A stretch of 64,000 nucleotides of DNA from positions 5,022,001 to 5,086,000 of the forward strand of contig NZ_CP109162.1 in NCBI RefSeq assembly GCF_035920445.1. Reading direction: 5' to 3'. The translations under genes were made by a program, and so were the position numbers. Below are positions 18,103 to 27,225 of the stretch, in pieces. The stretch is from Nocardia sp. NBC_01730 (lineage in GTDB: Bacteria; Actinomycetota; Actinomycetes; Mycobacteriales; Mycobacteriaceae). Under the pieces are notes generated by a model, which was not told the origin of the DNA, ran no database searches, and saw only the letters and a list, made by a program, of their open reading frames with translations. Position 1 is the first letter of the stretch; each line of letters begins with the position of its first letter.

Positions 18103-18731
18103 CGGAGAACTCGCTCATCTGGGATAACTGCCTTTCGTCCGTCGGAGACAATGCCTCGCGTCGCGACGGCGGCGACAACCTCCGCCAGCAACCGTCGCTC
18201 GACAACCTTGATGCGTTCGTGCAGGGTGGCCTCATCGTCCCCAGGCAGCACCGCGACCGCCTCCTGCGCGAGGATCGGCCCCGTGTCCACACCCGCGTCG
18301 ACCAGATGGACGGTGGAGCCGGTGACCCGCACCCCGTAGGCCAGTGCGTCGCGCACCCCGTGCGCGCCAGGGAACGCGGGCAGCAGCGCGGGGTGGGTGT
18401 TGATGATCCGGCCGCCGAACCGGTCCAGGAAAGCGGGACCGAGAAGTTTCATGAAACCTGCCGACACCACGAGGTCGGGGTCATAGGCGGCGACCGCTTC
18501 GGTGAGCGCGACATCCCACACGGCGCGGTCCGGAAAGTCCTTCGACGCCACCCGGAAGTGCGGCACGCCCGCAGCATCGGCGTGCCCGGTGGCGGGACAG
18601 CTGCGGTCGACGCCGACCGCGACAACCTTTGCCGGGTAGTCGACCGCGGAGGCGGCATCCAGGAGCGCGCGCAGCAGCGAGCCGGTACCCGACGCGAGCA
18701 CGACAACGGTCGCCGGGGCCGCTGCGGGCAT
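18099..18731 (-). CDS. purN: Phosphoribosylglycinamide formyltransferase PurN
   Basis: The 210-residue protein transfers formyl from 10-formyl-THF to GAR in purine synthesis. It shows [20 protein letters not shown], the catalytic [20 protein letters not shown] (Asn and His of the active site) and [18 protein letters not shown] with the catalytic Asp. Length matches PurN rather than the formate-using PurT. It overlaps purH by four bases and follows the membrane-protein gene at 18814 after 82 bases on the same strand. Confidence 0.95.
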   Translation of the reverse strand: MPAAAPATVVVLASGTGSLLRALLDAASAVDYPAKVVAVGVDRSCPATGHADAAGVPHFRVASKDFPDRAVWDVALTEAVAAYDPDLVVSAGFMKLLGPAFLDRFGGRIINTHPALLPAFPGAHGVRDALAYGVRVTGSTVHLVDAGVDTGPILAQEAVAVLPGDDEATLHERIKVVERRLLAEVVAAVATRGIVSDGRKAVIPDERVLR

Positions 18732-18813
18732 CCACGGGGCATGCGGAGACGTCAGCGCTCTACTCCTGCGGTCGATCGGATGGCGGACGGATGCGGCACC
18801 GCCGGGTTAGAGC

Positions 18814-20331
18814 CTAACGACCGTCTACCCGGTCGCTGTCCGGCAGGTCCGCCTCGACCACCTCGGCGTCGACGATGTCGGGTGTGTTTTCGGCGTGGTA
18901 CCCGCGAGTGGCTGCGATCGCGGGCTGTTCGTCCACGAGTTCACCTTCCAGCTCCGCCCCGTCGTGGCCGTACTCGTCGTCGTAGTAGTCATCGTCCGCG
19001 TAGTAGTCGTCGTGATGGTCCACATCGGCGTTGTAGTCGTCGTGGTATTCCTCGTCCGCGTAGTAGTCCGAGTCCTCGTCGTAGTAGTCGTCGTACGGAT
19101 CGGTGTAGTCGGCGGGCGGCGCACCGACCGGGTCGATGTACCAGCGGGCGAACGTCAAAGCCACATATCCGGGGATGGCGAGCCACGCGAAAGTGATCAA
19201 CGCGAAGATCGGCAGGTCGAGCCCGACCCGACCGAACGTGCCGAGCTCACCGCCCGCGACGGCGCCGAGCACCGTCGAGGCGAGGGTGGCCAACCCGGCC
19301 GAGGTCAGCGTGGCCCAGGGCGCGATGATCCGGTCGGTCGAGGTGCGGGCACAGTCCAACCCACCGAGCACCCCGATCGCCGCAGGGACGAGCAACAGCA
19401 CTGCCCACCACCCCGCCGCGGGGCCGGTGGGCACCGAAGCCAGCAGCGGCACAGCCGGAATGGGGCCGCCCACAACGGAGAACACCCCGAACGAGGCGAC
19501 GCCGAACTGCGCGCTGGATCCGACCAGCACACCGACAGTCTGGACCGCGAGGTTCGGCAGATAGGCCAGCGAGAGCAGGGTCAGCCCGATCACTCCGGCG
19601 GCGTTTCCCGCCGACTGATAGGTGTCGCCCAGCCGAGAGACATGGGCGAGGAACGACACAACTACGACCGCGGTGGCGCAGGTCAGCAGGCGAAAGACGG
19701 ACCGGCCCGCGCCGTAGAGTCCCGAAACGACCCAGTCGGGCAAGCTCATCAGCACGAAAAGCCGGCGCCGGATGCGGGTCGCGATACCTGCGACAGCAGC
19801 GAGCAGATACAACCCACCCACCCAAGCGAACGCGGCAAGGGTGTTCGGCGGTTGCAGCGCGATGACACCGGAAGCGTCCTCGGCGACCGCCAGACAGATC
19901 GCGGTGACCAGCAGCGGCCCGGCCAGCGCGGCGCCGACGATCCAGCCGAGATCGGCCCTGGTGCTGTTCGATTCCACGGCGCGTGCACATTCGCGGCCGG
20001 CAAGCCCGACCAGCAGCACGGTGGGTAGCAGCGGGAGCAGGCCGAGTGGGGTCTTACCGATCACCAGCGGAACCTGATGCATGCCCAGCCATCCGGCGGC
20101 GATCGCACCCGAAGTGCCCGCCAGATCGCTTCCCGCGAACAGCAGTACGCCGAGCGCGAGAATGATCATGGTGATCAGTGCGAACGTCGCGGGGCGTCCG
20201 GCGACCAAGACGAGCACCCTGGCTCGTTCGGGAGTAAGCGACAGAAACCCGGTCTCGTCCGCGTCAGGGCGTGGTCGCGGCACCCGCGACCCGCCTGTCC
20301 GGCGCGCAGGGAAGTTTCTGGGGTAGCTCAT
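18814..20331 (-). CDS. DUF6350-type polytopic membrane protein with Asp/Tyr-rich tail
   Basis: The 505-residue protein has an Arg/Pro-rich start and ten or more hydrophobic segments (for example FALITMIILALGVLLFAGSD and VVVVSFLAHVSRLG). Its cytoplasmic tail (about 420-505) is extremely rich in Asp and Tyr, as in DYYADEEYHDDYNADVDHHD, and ends with acidic EVVEADLPDSD. Position before purN matches M. tuberculosis Rv0955, an uncharacterised membrane protein of the same type. The function is unknown; context next to the Rv0954-like gene and purine genes is conserved but unexplained. The ATG at 20331 follows a leader with no clear ribosome binding site. Confidence 0.85.
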   Translation of the reverse strand: MSYPRNFPARRTGGSRVPRPRPDADETGFLSLTPERARVLVLVAGRPATFALITMIILALGVLLFAGSDLAGTSGAIAAGWLGMHQVPLVIGKTPLGLLPLLPTVLLVGLAGRECARAVESNSTRADLGWIVGAALAGPLLVTAICLAVAEDASGVIALQPPNTLAAFAWVGGLYLLAAVAGIATRIRRRLFVLMSLPDWVVSGLYGAGRSVFRLLTCATAVVVVSFLAHVSRLGDTYQSAGNAAGVIGLTLLSLAYLPNLAVQTVGVLVGSSAQFGVASFGVFSVVGGPIPAVPLLASVPTGPAAGWWAVLLLVPAAIGVLGGLDCARTSTDRIIAPWATLTSAGLATLASTVLGAVAGGELGTFGRVGLDLPIFALITFAWLAIPGYVALTFARWYIDPVGAPPADYTDPYDDYYDEDSDYYADEEYHDDYNADVDHHDDYYADDDYYDDEYGHDGAELEGELVDEQPAIAATRGYHAENTPDIVDAEVVEADLPDSDRVDGR

Positions 20332-20415
20332 GGCTTTTCAGCGTGGCAGCTTCCCCGGCGCGACCGGGTCAGGCGCGCCGCGTGCGGCCGCCGCACCGGG
20401 GAAGGTGCCGCTGTC

Positions 20416-21453
20416 TTACTTGTTGTTGTCGTCTGAGGGACGGAATGCCTGCGTGGCGTCGGAGGACGGATCGCTACCCTGCTCGCCGCCGAACGGCTGG
20501 CTCGGTTGCTGGCCGAAGCTCGGCGAACCATACGGCGACTGCTGGCCGGGCTGCTGTCCACCGAACTGCTGGGTCGCGCTCTCGTCCGGGCGCGACTGCG
20601 CGCCGTAGGGCGAGCCCGGCTGGGAGGCGCCGTAGGCAGGGGTCGGCTGGCTCTGCCCGTAAGGCGACTGCGGCTGACCGTAGGACTGGCCCGGCTGGCC
20701 CTGGCCGTAGGTCGGCTGCGCCGGCTGGTTCTGCCCGTAGGGCGAAGGCTGCGACGGGAACTGCGGCGTGCCGGCCGGGCCGCCGAAGCCGGGCTGCCCG
20801 TAGGGGCTGCTCTGTCCGTAGCCGGGCTGGCCCTGCCCGAAGGACGGTTGGCCCTGACCGAACGGCTGCTGCTGCTGGCCGTAGCCGACCTGACCGAAAC
20901 CGCTCGGGGTGGCCGGGCGCGGCGCGGGCGCCTTCAGAATGCCCGCCTCGAACAGCAGCGCGCCGATCGCGATCGCGGCCTGCACGAAGGCGAGCACGAG
21001 CAGGACGTACGCGCCCCACTTCAGCTCGGTACCCTCACCGAAGTTGAGCGACTGGAACAGCAGCGCGAAAAAGCCCGCGGTCGATGCCGCGGCGGCCGCA
21101 CCGATCCAGTTCTGCTTCGGCAGCAGGGACACACCCGCGAGCAGGCCACCGAGCAGCAGCAGTCCGAGCAGTGGCGAGCCGGACGCCACCTCGAACAGCT
21201 TCGCCGACTCCGCACCGCTCACGCGGCTGCCGCCGAAATCGACCGGCTTGCTGCCGAGGAACGGGAGAAAGCCGAGCAGGAAGTTGATCACGCCGAGCGC
21301 CGCTACGCCGACCGCCAGGAAGAACGGCAGACCTTTGGCATCGGAACCGGTAGCGCTCGAACCTGAACTCGCACCACCCGCCGAGGGGCCTTGGCTGGAT
21401 GGTGCTGAGGGCGCGGGTTGGTTGTACCCGGAGCCCCCGGTCGGGTATGACAT
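20416..21453 (-). CDS. DUF5336-type membrane protein (Rv0954-like 34 kDa antigen family)
   Basis: The 345-residue protein has four hydrophobic segments in its N-terminal half (LPFFLAVGVAALGVINFLLG, LLGLLLLGGLLAGVSLL, NWIGAAAAASTAGFFALLF, YVLLVLAFVQAAIAIGALLF). The second half consists of Gln/Gly/Tyr/Pro repeats such as YGQSSPYGQPGFGG. This is the architecture of Rv0954, a mycobacterial membrane antigen, and the neighbour order (Rv0954-Rv0955-purN-purH) is the same. The repeat tail is probably disordered. It starts at ATG 21453 with CGACGACATGTC upstream overlap and a weak GGAG further upstream. Confidence 0.85.
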   Translation of the reverse strand: MSYPTGGSGYNQPAPSAPSSQGPSAGGASSGSSATGSDAKGLPFFLAVGVAALGVINFLLGFLPFLGSKPVDFGGSRVSGAESAKLFEVASGSPLLGLLLLGGLLAGVSLLPKQNWIGAAAAASTAGFFALLFQSLNFGEGTELKWGAYVLLVLAFVQAAIAIGALLFEAGILKAPAPRPATPSGFGQVGYGQQQQPFGQGQPSFGQGQPGYGQSSPYGQPGFGGPAGTPQFPSQPSPYGQNQPAQPTYGQGQPGQSYGQPQSPYGQSQPTPAYGASQPGSPYGAQSRPDESATQQFGGQQPGQQSPYGSPSFGQQPSQPFGGEQGSDPSSDATQAFRPSDDNNK

Positions 21454-22057
21454 GTCGTCGTCTCCTAGGTCGAGTCGTACAGGGTCTTCACGGCTGGATC
21501 TCTCTGTTCTGACGCTACTGCACTCCCTTGCTCAGGTCACCCTCGACAGACTGGCCGGACGGCCGGATCTGCCCATACCCGGCTGGTCGCGAGCCGTTTG
21601 CGGGTGGACGCCGGAGCACGCGGCAGGAGTCGCGGCGCTCCGTGGCGAGTTTTCGCTCATGGTGCTGCTGGGCGTATCGGCGCATTCCCCGCCGACGCCG
21701 TCGTAATCGGCCGATTCGCCCCGGTCCGTGCCGACATCGCCCTCGTGCAGACACTCACCGAGCTCCCAACGGGACAGACGACCGAGTCCGGCGCGGCAGG
21801 AGCCCGGCCCCACGCCGAGTGAACGGGTGGCGGTGAGCGCGACGATAGCGATGATCCGCAGGCCGGTCGTGGTGGCTCGTTTCACACTGCCGGATTTCTC
21901 AGTACCGGGGATCGAGCTGCAAGGCGCCGGTTGAGCGTGGATGAATCGCGGCTGGTGGAACGGCGGCGGTGACCTTCCTTCAGTCCTGCCGCCCTTCGAC
22001 TCCGCTCGGCGGGCCCGCGGAGATGAACCTCCCGCGTTCCTGCTTCGTATCGATGAC
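21454..22057. other. Long intergenic region between sucD and the Rv0954-like gene
   Basis: No frame on either strand has convincing protein sequence. A leftward GTG at 21885 begins with a signal-peptide-like stretch (GLRIIAIVALTA), but what follows is low-quality Arg/Ser/Gly sequence and there is no ribosome binding site. It might be a decayed small secreted protein. Promoters for the leftward DUF5336/DUF6350/purN/purH group should lie near 21454-21600. Confidence 0.35.
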
Positions 22058-22090
22058 GAAGGCCGCCTCCCGAATTCGGAGGCGGCCTTC
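22058..22090 (-). terminator. sucCD terminator hairpin
   Basis: GAAGGCCGCCTCC (22058-22070) pairs perfectly with GGAGGCGGCCTTC (22078-22090) around a seven-base loop, 15 bases past the sucD stop. Confidence 0.85.
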
Positions 22091-22104
22091 GGTCGTCTGG
22101 CGGA

Positions 22105-23019
22105 TCAGGCGCTGATGCTGGCCTTCTCCAAGATCTCGCGAGCCAGCGCGGCGGTCTCGGACGGCGTCTTGCCGACCTTCACGCCCGCGGCCTCCAACGC
22201 GTCCTTCTTCGCCTGGGCGGTGCCCGACGACCCGGACACGATGGCGCCCGCGTGGCCCATCGTCTTGCCTTCGGGGGCGGTGAAGCCCGCCACGTAGCCG
22301 ACGACCGGCTTGGTGACGTTGGCCTTGATGTAGGCCGCGGCCCGCTCCTCGGCGTCGCCGCCGATCTCGCCGATCATCACGATCAGCTTGGTCTCCGGGT
22401 CCTTCTCGAACGCCTCGATGGCGTCGATGTGGGTGGTGCCGATGACCGGGTCGCCGCCGATGCCGATCGAGGTGGAGAAGCCGAAGTCGCGCAGCTCGTA
22501 CATCATCTGGTAAGTCAGCGTGCCCGACTTCGAGACCAGGCCGATCGGACCTTTTCCGGTGATGTTGGCCGGGGTGATGCCGACCAGCGACTCGCCGGGG
22601 GTGATGATGCCGGGACAGTTCGGGCCGATGATCCGGGTCTTGGCGCCCTTCTCCACGTTGTAGGCCCACGCGTACGCCGTGTCCTGCACCGGGATGCCTT
22701 CGGTGATGACCACGAGGAGCGGGATCTCCGCGTCGATGGCCTCGATGATGGCGTCCTTGGCGAACTTCGGCGGCACGAACGCGATGGACACGTCGGCGCC
22801 GGTCTTCTCGATGGCCTCCGCGACGGTGCCGAACACCGGCAGCTCGACCGCGTTGCCGTCCTTGTCGGTGTGCGCGACGGTGGTGCCCGCCTTGCGCGCG
22901 TTCACACCGCCGACGACCTGGGTGCCCGCCTTCAGCATCAGCGCGGTGTGCTTGGTGCCCTCGCCGCCCGTGATGCCCTGGACGATGACCTTGGAATCCT
23001 TGTTCAGGAAGATAGACAT
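22105..23019 (-). CDS. sucD: Succinyl-CoA synthetase alpha subunit
   Basis: The 304-residue subunit binds CoA and carries the phosphohistidine of the TCA-cycle enzyme that makes succinate plus nucleoside triphosphate. Motifs are [33 protein letters not shown] and the active-site [20 protein letters not shown] with the phosphorylated His. The length is normal. It follows sucC on the leftward strand after 25 bases and is ended by a strong hairpin. Confidence 0.97.
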   Translation of the reverse strand: MSIFLNKDSKVIVQGITGGEGTKHTALMLKAGTQVVGGVNARKAGTTVAHTDKDGNAVELPVFGTVAEAIEKTGADVSIAFVPPKFAKDAIIEAIDAEIPLLVVITEGIPVQDTAYAWAYNVEKGAKTRIIGPNCPGIITPGESLVGITPANITGKGPIGLVSKSGTLTYQMMYELRDFGFSTSIGIGGDPVIGTTHIDAIEAFEKDPETKLIVMIGEIGGDAEERAAAYIKANVTKPVVGYVAGFTAPEGKTMGHAGAIVSGSSGTAQAKKDALEAAGVKVGKTPSETAALAREILEKASISA

Positions 23020-23044
23020 TCTTTTCGTCCTTACTCGGCCGTCG

Positions 23045-24211
23045 TTAGCGGGCGGCTGCCAGTTCGGCGGCCTTGTCGGCGCCTTCGTCCATTGTCTGCG
23101 CCAGCGTCACCAGCGGGTGCGCGGCGTCGACGAGGATCTTGCGGCCCTCGTCCACTCGGTTGCCATCCAGCCGGACCACCAGCGGCTTGTTCGCGTTGTC
23201 GCCCAGGATCTCCAGCGCCTTGACGATGCCGTTGGCGACCGCGTCACAGGCGGTGATGCCGCCGAACACGTTGACGAACACGCTCTTGACCTGCTCGTCG
23301 TTCAGGATGACATCGAGGCCGGCGGCCATCACCGCTGCCGAGGCGCCACCACCGATGTCCAGGAAGTTGGCAGGCTTCACGCCGCCGTGACCCTCGCCCG
23401 CGTAAGCGACGACGTCCAGGGTCGACATGACCAGACCTGCGCCGTTGCCGATGATGCCGACCTCACCGTCGAGCTTGACGTAGTTGAGGTCGTTCTCCTT
23501 GGCCTTGAGCTCCAGCGGGTCGGTCGCGTCCTTGTCCGCGAACGCCTCGTGGTCCTCGTGGCGGAATTCGGCGTTCTCGTCCAGGGTGACCTTGCCGTCC
23601 AGCGCGAGGATCTCGTTCTGTGGGGTGCGCACCAGCGGGTTGACCTCGACCAGGGTGGCGTCCTCCTTGACGAACACCTCCCACAGCTTCTGGATGGTCA
23701 CGGCGGCGGCGTCCAGCACGTCGGCGGGCAGGTGACCCTGCTCGGCGATCGACCGCGCGAACGCCAGGTCGACGCCCTTGACCGCGTCGACCGGAACCTT
23801 GGCCAGCCGCTCCGGCTTGGTCGCGGCGACCTCTTCGATTTCCATGCCACCCTCGACCGAGCACATGGCCAGGTAAGTCCGGTTCGCACGGTCGAGCAGG
23901 AAGGAGATGTAGTACTCCTCCGCGATGTCCTTGGCCTCGGCGACCAGCAGCTTCTTGACGATGTGGCCCTTGATGTCCAGGCCGAGAATGTTCTGCGCAT
24001 GCGTGAGCGCGTCGTCGGGGGTGGCGGCGTACTTGACGCCACCCGCCTTGCCGCGGCCACCGGTCTTGACCTGGGCCTTGATCATCACCGGTTTGCCGAT
24101 TTCCTCCGCGATGGCGCGGGCTTCGTCGACCGTGTCCGTGACGCGGCCCTCGGACGAAGGCACTCCGTGCTTAACGAAGAGCTCCTTCGCCTGATATTCG
24201 AAGAGATCCAT
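23045..24211 (-). CDS. sucC: Succinyl-CoA synthetase beta subunit (ADP-forming type)
   Basis: The 388-residue subunit starts [18 protein letters not shown], a strongly conserved beta-subunit N-terminus, so ATG 24211 is preferred over the ORF extension to 24244. The ATP-grasp domain includes [16 protein letters not shown], and the C-terminal half has [20 protein letters not shown] and [13 protein letters not shown], which contacts the alpha subunit phosphohistidine site. Together with sucD it forms the ligase of the TCA cycle. It is the first gene of a two-gene leftward operon, as in Rv0951-Rv0952. Confidence 0.97.
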   Translation of the reverse strand: MDLFEYQAKELFVKHGVPSSEGRVTDTVDEARAIAEEIGKPVMIKAQVKTGGRGKAGGVKYAATPDDALTHAQNILGLDIKGHIVKKLLVAEAKDIAEEYYISFLLDRANRTYLAMCSVEGGMEIEEVAATKPERLAKVPVDAVKGVDLAFARSIAEQGHLPADVLDAAAVTIQKLWEVFVKEDATLVEVNPLVRTPQNEILALDGKVTLDENAEFRHEDHEAFADKDATDPLELKAKENDLNYVKLDGEVGIIGNGAGLVMSTLDVVAYAGEGHGGVKPANFLDIGGGASAAVMAAGLDVILNDEQVKSVFVNVFGGITACDAVANGIVKALEILGDNANKPLVVRLDGNRVDEGRKILVDAAHPLVTLAQTMDEGADKAAELAAAR

Positions 24212-24736
24212 GTATTCACCGTCTCGTCTGCGTTGCGATGACAACGTCTTTGTTGGCGGCCCGACGTCGGAAGCGGGTCGGGTCGGACTCTAACCAGTCA
24301 CATGGACGGCCAATCGGCCACGTACATCCTAAGTGGCGCAGGTCACGGAGCGCTGCCCACAGAGGCAAAACCGCTGGCCAACGCTACCGATGAGTAGGTT
24401 GCCGACGCCGCGGCAGGTAGAGCCGCCGAACCCAGGGGAGGCATCGGCCTACTACAACTCGTCGTCGGACGACCTCTCGCGAGTGCCCATAGCGCAGTGA
24501 GATATTCCGCGCGACGAGCGTGATGAATATCACATGTTCGGATAGGAGGTCGCGCAGCGCTTGTGGGCACGCAATCGTTTCGTTACCGTCATTGCGGTCG
24601 ATGTCACAACACGGTCACGACGAGGAGGACGGCAAGCCTTGACGCAGCACAGCGCTCCGCAGAGGGAGAGCCGCTCCGCATATGACCGACCGACGCCGCT
24701 GACCAGCGGATATTCGAGTATCTTCCGCTTCACGAT
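24212..24736. other. sucC / M23 peptidase divergent intergenic region
   Basis: About 525 bases separate the divergent genes. No coding frame is supported. It includes the CRP-like palindrome at 24519-24534. I looked for a ydaO-type c-di-AMP riboswitch, which often precedes cell-wall hydrolases in actinobacteria, and did not recognise its conserved core. Confidence 0.4.
24519..24534. promoter_or_regulatory. Candidate CRP-family binding site
   Basis: CGTGA(TGAATA)TCACA matches nine of ten positions of the TGTGA-N6-TCACA consensus used by mycobacterial CRP (Rv3676). It is about 200 bases before the peptidase start and about 310 before sucC, so either gene could be the target. Confidence 0.5.
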
Positions 24737-25990
24737 GTGGCACCGCCGATGAATCATCGCTCCACCTTCGCTCCGGATGATCGCGCGCTGTCCGCACATC
24801 GTTACCGCCTCGACAGCGAATCCTTCGGCGCGGCCGGTAGGCACGGGGGTCCCTCGATGGATCGGCATCGAAACTCGCTGTACAACGCGACCCCCGCCCC
24901 GGTATCGCAGGCCGAATACGGCTACGAGGCAGCGGGCGAGGGCGACACTTCTGTCGACGACTCGCACTACCACAGCGCGGCCTACCAGAACGCGGGCTAC
25001 GACAACTCCTGGGCTGCGGACAACGGGTCCGCCCAGCAAGAGTGGTCGCAGGAAAACTCCTGGTCCGACGGTGGCGCATGGAACTCCGGCGATGCATGGG
25101 CCGAAGAGAGCTCGTGGGCGTCCGAGGAAAACTCGTGGGCGTCCGAAGACAGCAGCTGGGCTCCGGAGGAGAGCTGGGCGCCCGAGGTCACCGAACCCGA
25201 GTCGGACACCCCGGCCGAGCCCACGGTAATCCCCGCCCGTCGCGCCGCGAACAAGCGTGGTGGCGCGCACCGTCTGCCCGCACCGCCCGCCGCCCTCAAG
25301 GGGCGCGCCGCGGTCGCCGCGGTCGCCGCCGGTGCGGTCGTCGCCGCAGGGCAGGCCGCGTTCGCTTCGCCGGAGCAGCCGTCACAGGCGGTCGACTACG
25401 AGGCCGCAGGCCAGATCCACGAGATCGCCGCGCAGTCGATGAACGTGGCCGACCCCGGCGCCTCGCCGGAATCGCCGCAGGTGTTGAACGTTTCGGCACC
25501 GGCCGATCTCGGCCAGTTCAACGACATCCTGCACAAGGGCCAGAAGTACGCCGAGGACCTCGCCGCCCAAGAGGCCGCGAAGCTCCGCCCGCTCTTCACC
25601 AAGTTCGCCGCGGGCACCTTCACCTCCGGATTCGGCGCCCGCTGGGGCGTGCAGCATCTCGGTATCGATATCGCGGGCCCGATCGGCACCCCGATCGTCG
25701 CCGTCGCCGACGGCACCGTGGTCGAGGCAGGGCCCGCTGCCGGGTTCGGCATGTGGGTCCGCCTGCTCCACGACGACGGCACCATCACCATCTACGGCCA
25801 CATCGACACCGCCACCGTGTCGCAGGGCCAGCGCGTAATGGCAGGCGACCAGATCGCCACGATCGGCAACCGCGGCTTCTCCACCGGCCCGCACTGCCAC
25901 TTCGAGGTCTGGTTGAATGGCGTCGACAAGGTCGATCCGCTCCCCTGGTTGGCGAGCCGCGGCATCAGCCTCGGCCCCCAGCGCGACTGA
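24737..25990 (+). CDS. M23-family peptidase (membrane-anchored cell-wall hydrolase)
   Basis: The C-terminal domain is a LytM/M23 metallopeptidase with zinc ligands H307 and D311 (VQHLGIDIAG) and the HxH pair H386/H388 (GPHCHFEVW), so it should cut peptidoglycan cross-bridges. Before it lie a Ser/Trp/Glu repeat region (SWASEENSWASEDSSWAPEE), a basic patch, a hydrophobic segment (AAVAAVAAGAVVAAGQAAFA) and a helical linker. The hydrophobic segment is internal (about 192-215), so the protein is probably a type II membrane protein with a cytosolic tail of about 190 residues. It corresponds by position to Rv0950c. The start is uncertain: GTG 24737 and ATG 24749 both lack a clear ribosome binding site. 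Confidence 0.85.
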   Translation: MAPPMNHRSTFAPDDRALSAHRYRLDSESFGAAGRHGGPSMDRHRNSLYNATPAPVSQAEYGYEAAGEGDTSVDDSHYHSAAYQNAGYDNSWAADNGSAQQEWSQENSWSDGGAWNSGDAWAEESSWASEENSWASEDSSWAPEESWAPEVTEPESDTPAEPTVIPARRAANKRGGAHRLPAPPAALKGRAAVAAVAAGAVVAAGQAAFASPEQPSQAVDYEAAGQIHEIAAQSMNVADPGASPESPQVLNVSAPADLGQFNDILHKGQKYAEDLAAQEAAKLRPLFTKFAAGTFTSGFGARWGVQHLGIDIAGPIGTPIVAVADGTVVEAGPAAGFGMWVRLLHDDGTITIYGHIDTATVSQGQRVMAGDQIATIGNRGFSTGPHCHFEVWLNGVDKVDPLPWLASRGISLGPQRD

Positions 25991-25993
25991 TCA

Positions 25994-26012
25994 CCCCTCC
26001 GCAGGCGAGGGG
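25994..26012 (+). terminator. Weak hairpin after the M23 gene
   Basis: CCCCTC (25994-25999) can pair with GAGGGG (26007-26012) four bases past the peptidase stop. The stem is short, so this is tentative. Confidence 0.35.
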
Positions 26013-26164
26013 CTGGAAGGTTGACAGCCCCGCCGACCTCGGTGGTGCCGCCAGATCATTGGTGGCGACCGTTCAGCTGGTAGCGAGTCGAGTCCCATCG
26101 GCATGAGGGTCTCGTACGCGAGTTTGCCGTTCCATCGCGCCCCCACCGAGGCTGCAAGTCCGAC

Positions 26165-26578
26165 TTATGGCATAGCGTCGACGAATCGGGTTAGCAGCCT
26201 GGCGAAATCGGCGCGATCACGTGCTGTCCAGTCGCCCATAGCCGCGTCGAAGGCGGCTCTGCGTCGCCGATGTGACTCGGCGAGCATCTGTTCACCTTGC
26301 TCAGTGAGCATCAGGACGGACCGCCTGCCGTCGGCCTGATCAGCTACCCGGCGAACCAGGCCGGACGATACCGCAGCACCGACGAGTTTGCTTGCCCTCG
26401 GCTGGTCAACCGCTAACGCGGTCGCCACCACGGACACCGTCGGTTCCAACGAAGCTTCGATCACGTCGAGGACATCGAAGGCTTGTCCGGTGGGTGCGGC
26501 ATCAGTGCCGAGTGCACGCCTTGTCTGCCTGCGCCGAATCGCGATCATCGCTCGCTCGACCTGCTCGACATCGTCCAT
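26165..26578 (-). CDS. MarR-family transcriptional regulator
   Basis: The 137-residue protein is a winged-helix MarR repressor. It has an N-terminal dimerisation helix, the recognition helix region TALAVDQPRASKLVGAAVSS, and the wing VRRVADQADGRRSVLMLTEQ containing the typical D-x-R-x(3-4)-LTxxG pattern. It is divergently transcribed from the lipoprotein/MarR chimera at 26660, with an 82-base gap that holds an almost perfect palindrome. By the usual logic of this family it represses itself and the divergent gene and is released by a small ligand. Confidence 0.9.
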   Translation of the reverse strand: MDDVEQVERAMIAIRRRQTRRALGTDAAPTGQAFDVLDVIEASLEPTVSVVATALAVDQPRASKLVGAAVSSGLVRRVADQADGRRSVLMLTEQGEQMLAESHRRRRAAFDAAMGDWTARDRADFARLLTRFVDAMP

Positions 26579-26593
26579 CCGACCATGTTATAA

Positions 26594-26631
26594 CTAGGCA
26601 TATACATGTAATACGATATGTATATTCCTAG
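26594..26631. promoter_or_regulatory. Palindromic operator between the two MarR-type genes
   Basis: CTAGGCATATACAT (26594-26607) is matched in reverse by ATGTATATTCCTAG (26618-26631), one mismatch within 14-base arms and a ten-base centre. It covers most of the divergent promoter region, ends 28 bases before the 26660 start, and lies 16 bases from the repressor start. Confidence 0.75.
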
Positions 26632-26659
26632 GCGCATATATTCCGCGAAGGAGTACCCG

Positions 26660-27184
26660 ATGAATTTGCGCACCCTCCTCCTCGGTGTCGCGATCATGAT
26701 CACGATGCCGCTCGCCGCATGCGGCGGGCAATCGAACGAGTCCGCGCAGCCGAAGGCCGCGACCGGGGCCGATGCCGCGGACAACCGGTTGATCGGCTAC
26801 CAGGTCAAACGCCTCGACCAGCTCATCGAGCTGACATTCGACCGCCTCATCTCCGAGACCGGGCTGACCAGGCGTCAGTGGCAAACACTCAATACGATCG
26901 GCCGCGGAGCCGTCGACGACGCACAACTCGTCGATGCACTGCGCCCGTTCTGGGAAGCGAACAAAGAGAACGTCGACGAGGTGGTGGCAGACCTGGCCGT
27001 TCGCGGCTGGGTCGAACGCGGCCCCGACGGCAAGTACGCCCTGACCGCCGCTGGCCGCACGGCCCACGCAGCCGCCGCCGAGACCGTGGGGCGCATCCGA
27101 GAGCTGTCCGCCGCTGGCATCAGCGATCAGGAGTTCGCCCAGATGATGGATGTCATGCGGCGCATCATCGCTAATCTGGAGTAG
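26660..27184 (+). CDS. Lipoprotein-signal / MarR-like winged-helix chimera
   Basis: Residues 1-21 form a textbook lipoprotein signal (LRTLLLGVAIMITMPLAAC) with lipobox LAAC and lipidation at C21. A Gln/Ser/Ala linker follows. From about 43 the sequence is a MarR-type winged-helix protein: RLIGYQVKRLDQLIELTFDR, then LTRRQWQTLNTIGRGAVDDA and VADLAVRGWVERGPDGKYAL with LTAAGRTAHAAA. The ATG at 26660 has AAGGAG seven bases upstream, so the signal peptide is clearly part of the gene. A TTG at codon 44 could start a cytosolic form but lacks a ribosome binding site. MarR proteins act on DNA in the cytosol, so an exported one is contradictory and unusual. It faces a MarR gene across a shared operator. 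Confidence 0.8.
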   Translation: MNLRTLLLGVAIMITMPLAACGGQSNESAQPKAATGADAADNRLIGYQVKRLDQLIELTFDRLISETGLTRRQWQTLNTIGRGAVDDAQLVDALRPFWEANKENVDEVVADLAVRGWVERGPDGKYALTAAGRTAHAAAAETVGRIRELSAAGISDQEFAQMMDVMRRIIANLE

Positions 27185-27225
27185 GTGGCGGCCTGATGCC
27201 TGACCGCACGCTTCGGAGTACGTCC

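Noticed and set aside
21532..21885. Leftward ORF with a signal-like start near 21885
   Set aside because: Beyond the first 15 residues the sequence is not protein-like and there is no ribosome binding site.
24245..24736. Possible ydaO-type (c-di-AMP) riboswitch before the M23 peptidase
   Set aside because: Cell-wall hydrolases in actinobacteria often have one, but the conserved core sequences were not found by eye.
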